The translations under genes were made by a program, and so were the position numbers. DNA of 64,000 nucleotides from Naasia sp. (lineage in GTDB: Bacteria > Actinomycetota > Actinomycetes > Actinomycetales > Microbacteriaceae): NCBI RefSeq assembly GCF_025465545.1, contig NZ_JAODMK010000024.1, positions 1 through 64,000 of the forward strand. The letters run 5' to 3'. This document shows positions 6,866 through 14,800 of the stretch, piece after piece (positions within the stretch are counted from its first letter, which is position 1; each line of letters starts with the position of its first letter). The notes under the pieces are model-generated. The model made no database searches and was not told the origin of the DNA. It was given only the letters and a program-made list of their open reading frames with translations.

Positions 6866-9304
6866 ATGACGAGCTCTGCCTTGCCGCTCAGCCCGGCGCC
6901 CGCCGCGGTCCTCGTCGCGAACGCGCTGACCGGTCTGTCGACCAGCGAGGTGCTCGATCGCCGCGCTCGAGGACTGATCAACACGATGCCGGACGACTCC
7001 GGGCGCTCCTTCGCTCGCATCCTCCAGGCCAACCTGTTCACGCTCTTCAACGCGATCGTCGGCGGCAGCTTCCTGCTCCTGCTCGTGCTGGGCGCCTGGC
7101 AGGACGCGCTCTTCGGATTCTTCGTCATCGCGAACACCCTCATCGGGGTGATCCAGGAGTTCCGAGCAAAGGTGACTCTGGCGCGTCTCGCCGTGATCAA
7201 CGCCCCTCGCGCGCTCGTGCGCAGGAACGGCATCGAGAGCGACTGCGAGGTCGGCGCAGTCGTCCTCGACGACCTTCTGGTGCTGCGCCCCGGCGAGCAG
7301 CTGTCGGCCGACGCGGAGCTGGTGGAATGCCGGGAGCTGGAGGTCGACGAGTCGCTGCTCACCGGAGAGGCGGATCCGGTCAGCGTGGGGCTCGGCCGGG
7401 AACTGCTCAGCGGCTCGACCATCGTGACCGGCAGCGGCCTCGCTCGGGTGATCCGCATCGGATCGGACTCCTACGCCGCGCGCATCACCGCCGAAGCCCG
7501 GCAGTTCTCCCTCGTGCGCAGCGAGCTGCGGGCATCGGTCGCTCGCGTCATCCGATGGATATCGATCGCCCTCCTGCCGGTCGGCGCCCTCGTCGTGAAC
7601 GGCCAGATGCAGGCCGCCGGCGGTTGGGCGGAGGCGCTCGCGAGCGGAGCGTGGCGGGACGCGGCCGTGGCTGCGGTCGCCAGCATCATCGCGATGGTGC
7701 CGCAGGGCCTCGTCTTCATGACCTCTCTCGCCCTCGCGCTCGGGGCGGTGAAGCTCGCCCGGAAGCGGGTCCTGGTGCATGAGCTCGCCGCGGTGGAGGG
7801 CCTCGCACGGGTGGACATGCTCTGCGTCGACAAGACCGGCACCCTCACGGACGGCTCGCTCGCACTCGACCGGCTGGAGCCGATCGCGGGCGCGGGCCCC
7901 GGCTGGCAGTCGGCGCTCGCCTGGTTCGCGGCGGACCCGGCGGCCAATGCGACCGCGAGGGCGATCGGCGCCGGAGTGCCGCACGACCAGACGCGGGTCG
8001 GCGCGCCGGACGCGACTGTGCCGTTCTCCAGCCGCCACAAGTGGAGCGCCGCCCACTTTCCCGATTCCGCGATGCCCGGCACCTGGGTGCTCGGCGGCGC
8101 CGATGTCGTGCTCGACGGAGCGGTTGCAGAGTCAGCCGACGTGCTCGCCCGGGTCGCCTCCCTGGCCGATGCGGGCCGGCGAACGCTGGTCCTGGCGCAC
8201 TCCTCGGAGCCGCTTTCGCCGGCGACCCCCTCAGGCGTCCCTGTCCTGCCGACCGAACTCGTCGCTGTCGCGCTGGTCGTGCTGCGCGAACGGGTCCGCG
8301 GCGACGCTGCAGAGGCGATCGGCTACTTCGCCCGCCAAGGGGTCGAGATCTGCGTGATCTCCGGGGACGACCCGCGCACGGTCGGCGCCGTGGCGCGGGA
8401 GGTCGGGCTGGCACCCGACCTCGTGGCGGTGGACGGCCGTTCCCTCCCGTCGGACCCGACGGCACTGGCGGCGGTCCTTCGGCACGAGCGGGTCTTCGGC
8501 CGGGTGACGCCCGCACAGAAGAAGGCCATGGTGCTCGCCCTGCAGTCGCTCGGCTACACCGTCGCGATGACGGGCGACGGCGTCAACGACACGCTCGCCC
8601 TGAAGCACGCCGATCTCGGCATCGCGATGGGCTCCGGGTCGGCAGCGGCGCGCGCGGTGGCGCAGATCGTGCTGCTGGACGGCGCGTTCGTCCGACTGCC
8701 CGGGATCCTCGCTGAGGGGAGGCAGGTCATCGCGAACGTGGAGCGGCTGGCGAAGCTGTTCCTGTCCAAGACCGTCTATGCCATCCTCCTCGCCGGAGTG
8801 TTCGGAGCGCTGCTGTGGCCGTTCCCGTTCCTGCCTCGTCAGCTCTCGATCGTCGACGGCATCAGCATCGGACTTCCCGCCCTCGTCCTCGCCCTGCTGC
8901 CGAACAGCCGGATCTACCGTCCGGGCTTCCTGAGCCGGGCCGCGCGATTCTGTGTCCCGTCAGGAGTGGTGGTCGCGGCAGCGGTCGCCGGCGCCGTCGC
9001 GTACGCGTATGCGGGAAGCGGCGCCCCCGCGGGGCAGGTGCAGACCGTGGCGGTTCTCACCCTCACCCTCAGCGCGCTCTGGGTGCTGGTGATCCTCGCC
9101 CGCCCGTTCACCCGGGCCACCACCGCTGTCGTCCTGGCCGCCTACGCGAGTCTGCCGGTGGTGCTCTCGATCCCCTTCGTGACCGCCTTCCTCGAGCTCG
9201 AGCTGCCTCCGCTCGAGCTCATCCTGGTCGCGCTCGGCGCTTCGGCGGCCGCGAGCCTGGTCCTCGAACTGCTGCATCGCAGGCTGCGGAGGACGCAGGG
9301 ATAG
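6866..9304 (+). CDS. P-type cation ATPase, CtpE-like
   Basis: An 812-aa P-type ATPase. The phosphorylation loop is CVDKTGTLTDG (about residue 320), the actuator motif LLTGEADP (about 164), and the hinge MTGDGVNDTLALKHADLGIA (about 568). The helix-4 metal site reads MVPQGLVFMTSLALALGAVK, then the segment ELAAVEGLARVD, closest in my memory to mycobacterial CtpE, a calcium-uptake ATPase, where the motif is usually PEGL; here Glu is replaced by Gln. There is no N-terminal heavy-metal domain. ATG at 6866. Ion specificity is inferred, and the Glu-to-Gln change could alter it. Confidence 0.85.
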   Translation: MTSSALPLSPAPAAVLVANALTGLSTSEVLDRRARGLINTMPDDSGRSFARILQANLFTLFNAIVGGSFLLLLVLGAWQDALFGFFVIANTLIGVIQEFRAKVTLARLAVINAPRALVRRNGIESDCEVGAVVLDDLLVLRPGEQLSADAELVECRELEVDESLLTGEADPVSVGLGRELLSGSTIVTGSGLARVIRIGSDSYAARITAEARQFSLVRSELRASVARVIRWISIALLPVGALVVNGQMQAAGGWAEALASGAWRDAAVAAVASIIAMVPQGLVFMTSLALALGAVKLARKRVLVHELAAVEGLARVDMLCVDKTGTLTDGSLALDRLEPIAGAGPGWQSALAWFAADPAANATARAIGAGVPHDQTRVGAPDATVPFSSRHKWSAAHFPDSAMPGTWVLGGADVVLDGAVAESADVLARVASLADAGRRTLVLAHSSEPLSPATPSGVPVLPTELVAVALVVLRERVRGDAAEAIGYFARQGVEICVISGDDPRTVGAVAREVGLAPDLVAVDGRSLPSDPTALAAVLRHERVFGRVTPAQKKAMVLALQSLGYTVAMTGDGVNDTLALKHADLGIAMGSGSAAARAVAQIVLLDGAFVRLPGILAEGRQVIANVERLAKLFLSKTVYAILLAGVFGALLWPFPFLPRQLSIVDGISIGLPALVLALLPNSRIYRPGFLSRAARFCVPSGVVVAAAVAGAVAYAYAGSGAPAGQVQTVAVLTLTLSALWVLVILARPFTRATTAVVLAAYASLPVVLSIPFVTAFLELELPPLELILVALGASAAASLVLELLHRRLRRTQG

Positions 9305-9335
9305 GCTCACGCCCATCCGGACGGAAGGAGCGACG

Positions 9336-10301
9336 ATGCCCGGGAGCCCCGCGGTCGAGATCGAGGTCGGCGGGCACAGCGTTCGGGTGTCGAACCCCGA
9401 CCGCGTCTACTTCCCGGATCGAGGGGAGACGAAGCTCGACCTCGTCCACTACTACCTGTCGGTCGGCGAGGGCATCGTCAACGCACTCCGTGAGCGGCCC
9501 TGCATGCTGCACCGCTACCCCACCGGCGTCGGCGGCGAGAAGGTGCACCAGAAGCGCCTGCCGGCCGGGGCGCCGCCGTGGATGGAGACGGTGCGGGTCT
9601 TCTTCCCGCGCTACAGCCGCACCGCTGACGAGCTCTGCGTGACAGAGCTCGCCCACGTGATCTGGGCGGTGCAGATGTCCACCGTCGAGTTCCACCCCTG
9701 GAACAGCCGCCGCCAGGACACCGAGCAGCCCGACGAGTGGCGCATCGACCTCGATCCCATGCCCGAAGCCTCCTACCGCCGGGTGCGGACCGTTGCGCAC
9801 GTCGCCCACGAGGTGCTCGACGAGCTCGGCGCGGTCGGCTGGCCCAAGACCTCAGGCGGCAGCGGGATGCACATCTACGTGCGGATCCGGCCGGAGCACG
9901 GCTTCGAGGATGTCCGGCGGGCTGCGGCCGCCTTCGCCAGAGAGGTCGAGCGGCGAGCCCCGCAGGAGGCGACGACCACGTGGTGGCGTCGCGACCGCGA
10001 TCCGGCCGCGGTCTTCGTCGACTACAACCAGAACACCCGCGACCACACGATCGCCGCGGCCTACTCAGTGCGCGGCAACCCCCAAGGCACGGTCTCCACT
10101 CCCCTGGCATGGAACGAGGTGGACGACGCGAACCCCGAGGACTTCACGATCGCCACCGTGCCCGCGCGCTACGCGGTGAAGGGAGACCTGCACGCCGGCA
10201 TCGACGAGGCCGTGTTCGACCTGGCCCCGCTGCTCGAGTGGGCGGACCGCGACGAGCGCGAAGGCCTCCCCGTGCCGCCGCACGAGGAGGAGCAGGGCTA
10301 G
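9336..10301 (+). CDS. LigD-type polymerase/primase (NHEJ AEP domain)
   Basis: A 321-aa stand-alone archaeo-eukaryotic primase domain of the LigD polymerase family, which fills gaps and adds nucleotides in non-homologous end joining. Catalytic motifs are present: RIDLDPMP (D-x-D, about residue 140), TSGGSGMHIYVRI (S-G-G-x-G-x-H, about 175), and FVDYNQNTRDHTIAAAYSVR with TVSTPLAWNEV near the C-terminus. There is no ligase or phosphoesterase domain, so this is a PolD-only paralog. No Ku or ligase gene lies nearby in the window. It begins 31 bp after the P-type ATPase gene and may be read through from it. Confidence 0.9.
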   Translation: MPGSPAVEIEVGGHSVRVSNPDRVYFPDRGETKLDLVHYYLSVGEGIVNALRERPCMLHRYPTGVGGEKVHQKRLPAGAPPWMETVRVFFPRYSRTADELCVTELAHVIWAVQMSTVEFHPWNSRRQDTEQPDEWRIDLDPMPEASYRRVRTVAHVAHEVLDELGAVGWPKTSGGSGMHIYVRIRPEHGFEDVRRAAAAFAREVERRAPQEATTTWWRRDRDPAAVFVDYNQNTRDHTIAAAYSVRGNPQGTVSTPLAWNEVDDANPEDFTIATVPARYAVKGDLHAGIDEAVFDLAPLLEWADRDEREGLPVPPHEEEQG

Positions 10302-10310
10302 ACCGGCCGA

Positions 10311-10766
10311 TCAGGAGAAGGTGGCCACCGACCGGTCGAGGGCGCCCGCGAGCTCGAGGATCTCGTCGACGTTCTCGGCGGGCACCACCACGAGGGCGTG
10401 AGCCTCGGCGTCGCCGTCATCGAGCTCGAGGAGCCGGCACTCGCCGGCCGCGAGGACTGCGTCCGCGGCTGCCAGCGCCTCGGCGAGGTCGTCCGTGTCG
10501 TTCACCGCCCCCAGGTCGGGCTGCAGGCGGAACACCCGGGGCAGCTGGGCGAGGGCGTCGGCAAGCTCCATGCCGGTGTCCTCCGCGTCGAGGTAGGCGA
10601 GAGCGCCCGCGTCGTCCAGGCCGCCGATGAGCGCCTCCCAGGCATCCCCGTCGTTGTCGCCCTCGTCCTCATCGAGCGCCTCGCGGACGCGCGGCCAGAG
10701 CAGCTCGTCGTCGTCCAGGAGTCCGGTGAGCCGCTTCCATGCCGCCATGTCGTTCACGTCCGCCAT
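10311..10766 (-). CDS. Conserved hypothetical acidic protein
   Basis: A 151-aa very acidic protein (LLDDDELLWPRVREALDEDE near the start, then alternating Asp/Glu-rich helices). It has no membrane segment, signal peptide or metal motif. It may belong to the DUF6630 group, judging only from the pattern GDAWEALIGGLDDAGALAYL; I am not certain. ATG at 10766 is preferred over an upstream start at 10802 because the extra residues have no coding character. Convergent with the LigD-like gene, with nine bases between the stops. Confidence 0.65.
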   Translation of the reverse strand: MADVNDMAAWKRLTGLLDDDELLWPRVREALDEDEGDNDGDAWEALIGGLDDAGALAYLDAEDTGMELADALAQLPRVFRLQPDLGAVNDTDDLAEALAAADAVLAAGECRLLELDDGDAEAHALVVVPAENVDEILELAGALDRSVATFS

Positions 10767-10888
10767 TATCGGCCGCCTGGCTGCATGGCCGCATGGGGCC
10801 ATGCGACCGGCGTCGGTTTCGCCTGTTCTCCCGCGCCGCCCAGGCGCAAGGGCTTCCGGCGCGCCCCCGTTTGGCCCAGGGTGGAGGG

Positions 10889-11227
10889 ATGAGAGTCGTG
10901 TCCTACGCTGACGAGCACTTCAACACCACCGACGCCGTTGCGGTGAAGCTGCTCGAATACTCGGTGGTCCTCGCCAGAACGGGCAACAGCGACGTGGTCC
11001 GCATCCCCGTCGTGGCGAGCGGCAGCTCCACCTGGGCGAACCTCGTCCTCGGCCCGGGAAGCCAGATCACGACCCTCGACGTGAACCAGAACGAGACCGA
11101 GCTCGACGACACCGACGTCCTGCAGGAGCTCGACGCCAAGATGACGCGCCTGGCGCACACGGGGAGTCCGATCGTGCCCGAATCCGACCCGCTGTCACGG
11201 GACGACGACCAGTACTCGGATCTCTAG
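10889..11227 (+). CDS. Conserved hypothetical protein
   Basis: A 112-aa protein starting MRVVSYADEHFNTTDAVAVK. It has a mixed alpha/beta composition with a possible beta-rich core (VVRIPVVASGSSTWANLVLG) and an acidic C-terminus ending DDDQYSDL. No family recognised and no signal peptide. GGAGGG directly precedes the ATG at 10889, supporting this start. It is transcribed away from the acidic protein at 10311. Confidence 0.65.
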   Translation: MRVVSYADEHFNTTDAVAVKLLEYSVVLARTGNSDVVRIPVVASGSSTWANLVLGPGSQITTLDVNQNETELDDTDVLQELDAKMTRLAHTGSPIVPESDPLSRDDDQYSDL

Positions 11228-11275
11228 CAGCACCGCTGCGGCGAGCGCGGCGCGGAGGCTGCCTCAACCTCGTCC

Positions 11276-12085
11276 TCAGTGGCCTGCGACGGGACGGAGT
11301 GTGAGCATCTGCTGCGCCGTGCCGACCTGGCCGGCCAGGTCGTGCAGCACGGTGCTCGTGATCCCCTGACCGGTCGGCCCGAACACCACCGTCGTGTCGA
11401 GGCCCACCCAGCGCCCCTCCGGCTGACGCGACAGGTGGACGGTCAGATCGACGTTGGGAAACACCCACGCGGTGGGCGGCTGCCGTGAGGCGATCCCGTT
11501 GGCGGTGTCGACCAGAGTCAGGTACGACGCGAGCGGGCTGACCGCCTCTCCCGCGAGAAGCTCGGTGCCGGTCGAGAGCCACACAGTCCCGCGCCCCGGC
11601 TCAGGCGGCCGCACGGGCCGCACATCGAGGGAGGCCACATAGCGGCCGGGCCAGAGCGAGGCCATCGGCCAGGACGCGAGCGACTCGGGGTCCGGAAGGC
11701 GCTCGGCACCGCCGCCCTCGATCGAGCCGGTCTGCACCGCGGTCAGGAACCAGGCTCGGGCGCGGATCACGGCTCGGCCTGCGATCCGCACGGTCGCCTC
11801 GACGAGCTCGATGGTCCTGCCTGGCCGCAGGGTCTCCACCTCGACGTCGCAGTCGTCGGTCGCCAGACGCCCCAGGATGTCGAAGCTCAACCGGCTCAGC
11901 AGCAGTCCCCCGCCGGCACCGCCGGCACCGCCGGCACGGTGCCCTTCGATGGCGTGCACGACCAGGCCGGCAAGCGGACTGAAGTGCAGCTCCGCCGGAT
12001 CCCACCCGCCGCTCATCTGCTCGGTGGGCCGGTATCGCTGCTCGCCGACCCGCTCGAAGTAGCTGCCCGGAGTCCCGGCGTTCAC
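11276..12085 (-). CDS. Acyl-CoA thioesterase-like (double hotdog)
   Basis: A 269-aa protein of the thioesterase-family type with two hotdog folds, expected to hydrolyse acyl-CoA thioesters. Recognisable blocks are GGWDPAELHFSPLAGLVVH, the LSRLSFDILGRL strand with VETLRPGRTIELVEA, and a C-terminal half with SYLTLVDTANGIA and WVFPNVDLTVHLSRQPEG. GTG at 12085 is chosen because GAAGGG lies about eight bases upstream; a GTG at 12094 would add three residues but almost abuts the ribosome site. A 9-bp unit (CCGGCACCG) repeats three times near 11915-11938 and encodes Gly/Ala repeats. Tail-facing neighbour of the 112-aa protein. Confidence 0.75.
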   Translation of the reverse strand: MNAGTPGSYFERVGEQRYRPTEQMSGGWDPAELHFSPLAGLVVHAIEGHRAGGAGGAGGGLLLSRLSFDILGRLATDDCDVEVETLRPGRTIELVEATVRIAGRAVIRARAWFLTAVQTGSIEGGGAERLPDPESLASWPMASLWPGRYVASLDVRPVRPPEPGRGTVWLSTGTELLAGEAVSPLASYLTLVDTANGIASRQPPTAWVFPNVDLTVHLSRQPEGRWVGLDTTVVFGPTGQGITSTVLHDLAGQVGTAQQMLTLRPVAGH

Positions 12086-12110
12086 GGAGCCCACCCCTTC
12101 TGGACGCGCA

Positions 12111-12548
12111 TCAGAGCGCGCCGGGAACCAGATCGAAGACGAGGGCGCCCTCGTCGGCGAGAAGCGGCCCCACGAACTCCTTGAAGGCGGCGTGCCCGCC
12201 GTCGAACCAGCGTGGGTCCGGCTGGATTGGCTCCCCCACGTAGTAGTTGCGGTCTCCCTCGGAAGCGAAGGTCACCACGAAAGCATGCTCGAAGCCGTGC
12301 CCTGCCTCCTCGCCGCTCCGCTGCGTCCCCGCGTCGATCGACTGGATGTACGGCTGGCCGTCCTCGCGCGGCGAGTCCGTGAGCGCGAGGAACCGGGACG
12401 CCGTCTCGGCGACGAGGTCCGCGGACACGTCGGACCGGAAGCGGAAGAGCACCAGATGGAGCACTCGGTGCGGTCGGTACTGCCGGGAGGTGAACGCCTC
12501 GGGGCCGACCGCCGCGAGTTCTTCGAGCAGCACAGCACGCTGACTCAT
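12111..12548 (-). CDS. Dabb (stress-responsive alpha/beta-barrel) domain protein
   Basis: A 145-aa protein with the ferredoxin-like dimeric barrel seen in Dabb proteins: VLHLVLFRFRSDVSADLVAE at the start of the domain, the helix ASRFLALTDSP, and HAFVVTFASEGDRNYYVGEP, HAAFKEFVGPLL near the end. Dabb domains occur in stress proteins and in small cyclases or decarboxylases; no catalytic assignment is possible. ATG at 12548 is preceded by AGGAGG at ideal spacing, which decides the start over an upstream frame. It runs in the same direction as the thioesterase-like gene 25 bp downstream, probably as a two-gene operon. Confidence 0.75.
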   Translation of the reverse strand: MSQRAVLLEELAAVGPEAFTSRQYRPHRVLHLVLFRFRSDVSADLVAETASRFLALTDSPREDGQPYIQSIDAGTQRSGEEAGHGFEHAFVVTFASEGDRNYYVGEPIQPDPRWFDGGHAAFKEFVGPLLADEGALVFDLVPGAL

Positions 12549-12667
12549 GTCTTCCTCCTTTGTGACCGCCTCATGCAGCGGCGGCGTCCGCTCTGATTCT
12601 TCCCCACCTCCCAGCACGGGGCGTCCCGGCTCATCTAGCGTTGATCGCACCGATCCTGGACCTCCCT

Positions 12668-13264
12668 ATGCCTGCCAAGCGCCCACGCCCCGACTCCCGT
12701 CTCGCCGCCGCCCGGTACCACGTCGACCGGCTCGGCCAGGAGGGCGAGGACCAGCCCGATCAGGCCTCGGAGGCCGGTCGGCTGACGCCCGAGGCGCACG
12801 GGGCGATCGTCGAGGTCGCGATCCAGCAGGCTCTGCGCCGCGGTGACTTCGACAATCTGCCGGGCGAGGGACGTCCGCTGCCCGGCCTCGGCTTGGCGCA
12901 CGACCCGGACTGGTGGATCCGCCGCAAGATCGAGCGCGAGGGGCTGACCGGACTGGGGCCGCCTGCGCTGACGCTCCGCCGGGAGGACGCAGAGCTCGAC
13001 GCACGGCTCGATGCGCTCGCGAACGAGACGGCGGTCCGCGACCTGCTCACCGGCTTCAACGCGCGCGTCGTGGAGGCGCGCCGCCAGCTGCTCGGCGGCC
13101 CGCCGGTGGTCACCGCACCGCGGGATGTCGAGCGGGAGGTCACCGCCTGGCGCGAGCGCAGGCATTCACGTGCGGAGGAGCTGGAGCGCCGGCAGGAGCA
13201 GGATGCCGCGGCACTCGCCGCGATGTCCTGGCGCGAGCGGCGGCGAGCTCGGCGCGGAAAATGA
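12668..13264 (+). CDS. DUF1992 (DnaJ homologue C28-type) protein
   Basis: A 198-aa protein carrying the DUF1992 domain: VEVAIQQALRRGDFDNLPGE, GRPLPGL, DPDWWIRRKIEREGL and LRREDAELDARLDALANETA. The rest is Arg/Glu-rich and likely helical, ending in a basic tail (RERRRARRGK). Function unknown; in eukaryotes the domain is found in a DnaJ-like protein without a functional J domain. ATG at 12668 begins the conserved region and is preferred over an ATG 27 nt upstream. Divergent from the Dabb gene. Confidence 0.8.
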   Translation: MPAKRPRPDSRLAAARYHVDRLGQEGEDQPDQASEAGRLTPEAHGAIVEVAIQQALRRGDFDNLPGEGRPLPGLGLAHDPDWWIRRKIEREGLTGLGPPALTLRREDAELDARLDALANETAVRDLLTGFNARVVEARRQLLGGPPVVTAPRDVEREVTAWRERRHSRAEELERRQEQDAAALAAMSWRERRRARRGK

Positions 13265-13440
13265 CCGCTCACTCCGGGTGCAGTCCGAGGAGCTGTCGAC
13301 TCGCCGTGGCCGACCCGCCGCAATCCCGTCGGAGGAGCAGCACGACGATCCCGGCCAGGATGGCGGCGAGCCCGGCCCAGGTCCGGTGATCGACCCCCTG
13401 TGCAGCTCCCTCCGGTGGCCCACGAGCTGCCGCGGGTCCT

Positions 13441-13483
13441 CCGGTGATTGAGGAACTGCCCCAGGCGGCGTCTCGAAACCACC
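13441..13483. repeat. Intergenic inverted-repeat element
   Basis: CCGGTGATTGAGGA at the left and TCTCGAAACCACC at the right form an imperfect inverted repeat around a GC-rich centre (CTGCCCCAGGCGGCG). The pattern of GGTGGTTTCGAGAC facing TCCTCAATCACCGG is one I associate with dispersed intergenic repeats in Microbacteriaceae. It sits between the convergent DUF1992 and PLP-enzyme genes, where it may also act as a bidirectional terminator. Confidence 0.6.
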
Positions 13484-13504
13484 CCTCAGACGCCTACGGC
13501 GCCC

Positions 13505-14590
13505 TCAGACCCGGTGGTCGCCCTCCGCCGCATCGAGCGCCTGCGTCAGGTCGCGGGCGAGGTCCTCGATGTGCTCGACGCCGACCGACACCCGCACGAG
13601 TCCTTCGGCGATGGTCGGCGCTTCCCCCGCCCAGCGCCGTCGGCGCTCGAGGGTCGTCTCCACGCCGCCGAGGCTCGTGGCGTGCCGGCAGAGGCGGACC
13701 GACGCGACGAACACGTCCGCGACCGCCGCGTCCTGCAGGACGATGGAGAGGATCGTGCCGAAGCCGGGGTAGCGGAGATCGCGGACCGCGGCGTGGTCGC
13801 CGAGTCGCCGGACCAGCTCCTGCGCGTTCTCCTGCGCGCGCTCAAGCCGGAGCGGCAGAGTGCGCAGGCCGCGGAGGGCGAGGTACGCATCGAGCGGCGA
13901 CGGGATCGCGCCGTAGAGCGACCGGTGCTTGAGCAGCCGGCCGAACAGCGACTCGTCGCGGGTGAGGACCGCTCCCATCAGCACATCGCTGTGGCCGGAG
14001 ATGCCCTTGGTCGCCGAGTGCACCACGATGTCAGCGCCCTCGTCGAGCGGCTGACGGAGGATCGGGGTGGCGAAGGTGTTGTCGGCGGCGACCAGCACGC
14101 CGCGCCCGTGCGCCGCGGAAGCGATCGCGGTGACCTCCGCGAGCTCGAGTGCCGGGTTGGTCGGGTTCTCGATCCAGACCAGCGCGGCTCCGTCGAGGGC
14201 GTCGATGACGGCGGCGGTGTCGGCGACATCCACCCGCGCGACGACCACCCGGCCCTGCTCCTCGGCGTGCCGGAGCTGCGCCAGCGTGCCCTGGTAGGAG
14301 TGGCGCGGGACGACGACACGTCCGCCCTGCGGGACCAGGTCGAGGACCGCGGCGGTCGCGGCGACCCCGGAGGCGAACGCCAGGCAGCGGCCGCCCTCGA
14401 GCGCCCCGAGGGCCTCCTCGAACGCGGACCAGGTCGGGTTGCCGTAGCGGCCGTACTCCATCTCGCCGCCGGCGACGTAGGTGGAGGCGAGCACGATCGG
14501 CGGATTCAGCGGCTGGTCCGGCTCATTCGCCGGCCTGCCGGCCGTGACGGCGATGGTGTCGGGATGGAGGTCGGGCAGGGATTCGGTCAT
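13505..14590 (-). CDS. Cys/Met-metabolism PLP enzyme (cystathionine gamma-synthase/lyase-like)
   Basis: A 361-aa fold-type I PLP enzyme of trans-sulfuration. Family landmarks: YGRYGNPTWSAFEEALGALE at residue ~50, SGVAATAAVLDLV for cofactor phosphate binding, VWIENPTNPALE, DNTFATPILRQPL, and the Schiff-base lysine in VVHSATKGISGHSDV (about 200). The lysine loop is usually TKYLGGHSD; TKGISGHSD is a modest variant. Whether it is a synthase, a gamma-lyase or another member cannot be told. ATG at 14590 precedes MTESLPDLHPDTIAV, the normal N-terminus of the family. The gene stands alone; 14591-14800 upstream shows nothing further. Confidence 0.85.
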   Translation of the reverse strand: MTESLPDLHPDTIAVTAGRPANEPDQPLNPPIVLASTYVAGGEMEYGRYGNPTWSAFEEALGALEGGRCLAFASGVAATAAVLDLVPQGGRVVVPRHSYQGTLAQLRHAEEQGRVVVARVDVADTAAVIDALDGAALVWIENPTNPALELAEVTAIASAAHGRGVLVAADNTFATPILRQPLDEGADIVVHSATKGISGHSDVLMGAVLTRDESLFGRLLKHRSLYGAIPSPLDAYLALRGLRTLPLRLERAQENAQELVRRLGDHAAVRDLRYPGFGTILSIVLQDAAVADVFVASVRLCRHATSLGGVETTLERRRRWAGEAPTIAEGLVRVSVGVEHIEDLARDLTQALDAAEGDHRV

Positions 14591-14800
14591 CCTCCCATCC
14601 TGCCCGTCCCGCTCAGCGGGCAGATGCTCGTCCGGCTGCGCCTGCGGACTCGCTGTCGACCCGCGGGCCGGTCGTGGCGGGCGGAGTTCTTCAGGCATGT
14701 GCCGGCGGACACCATCGCGTGAAGCACGGCTCGGGTCTTCGCCGGAGCCCCTCGCTGCCCGTTCTGACTCGTGCGCCTGATGCCGGGGTCGACAGCGGTG

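Noticed and set aside
11908-11938. Tandem CCGGCACCG units as a possible CRISPR or VNTR.
   Set aside because: Only three 9-bp units, in frame within the thioesterase-like gene and encoding Gly/Ala; no spacers.
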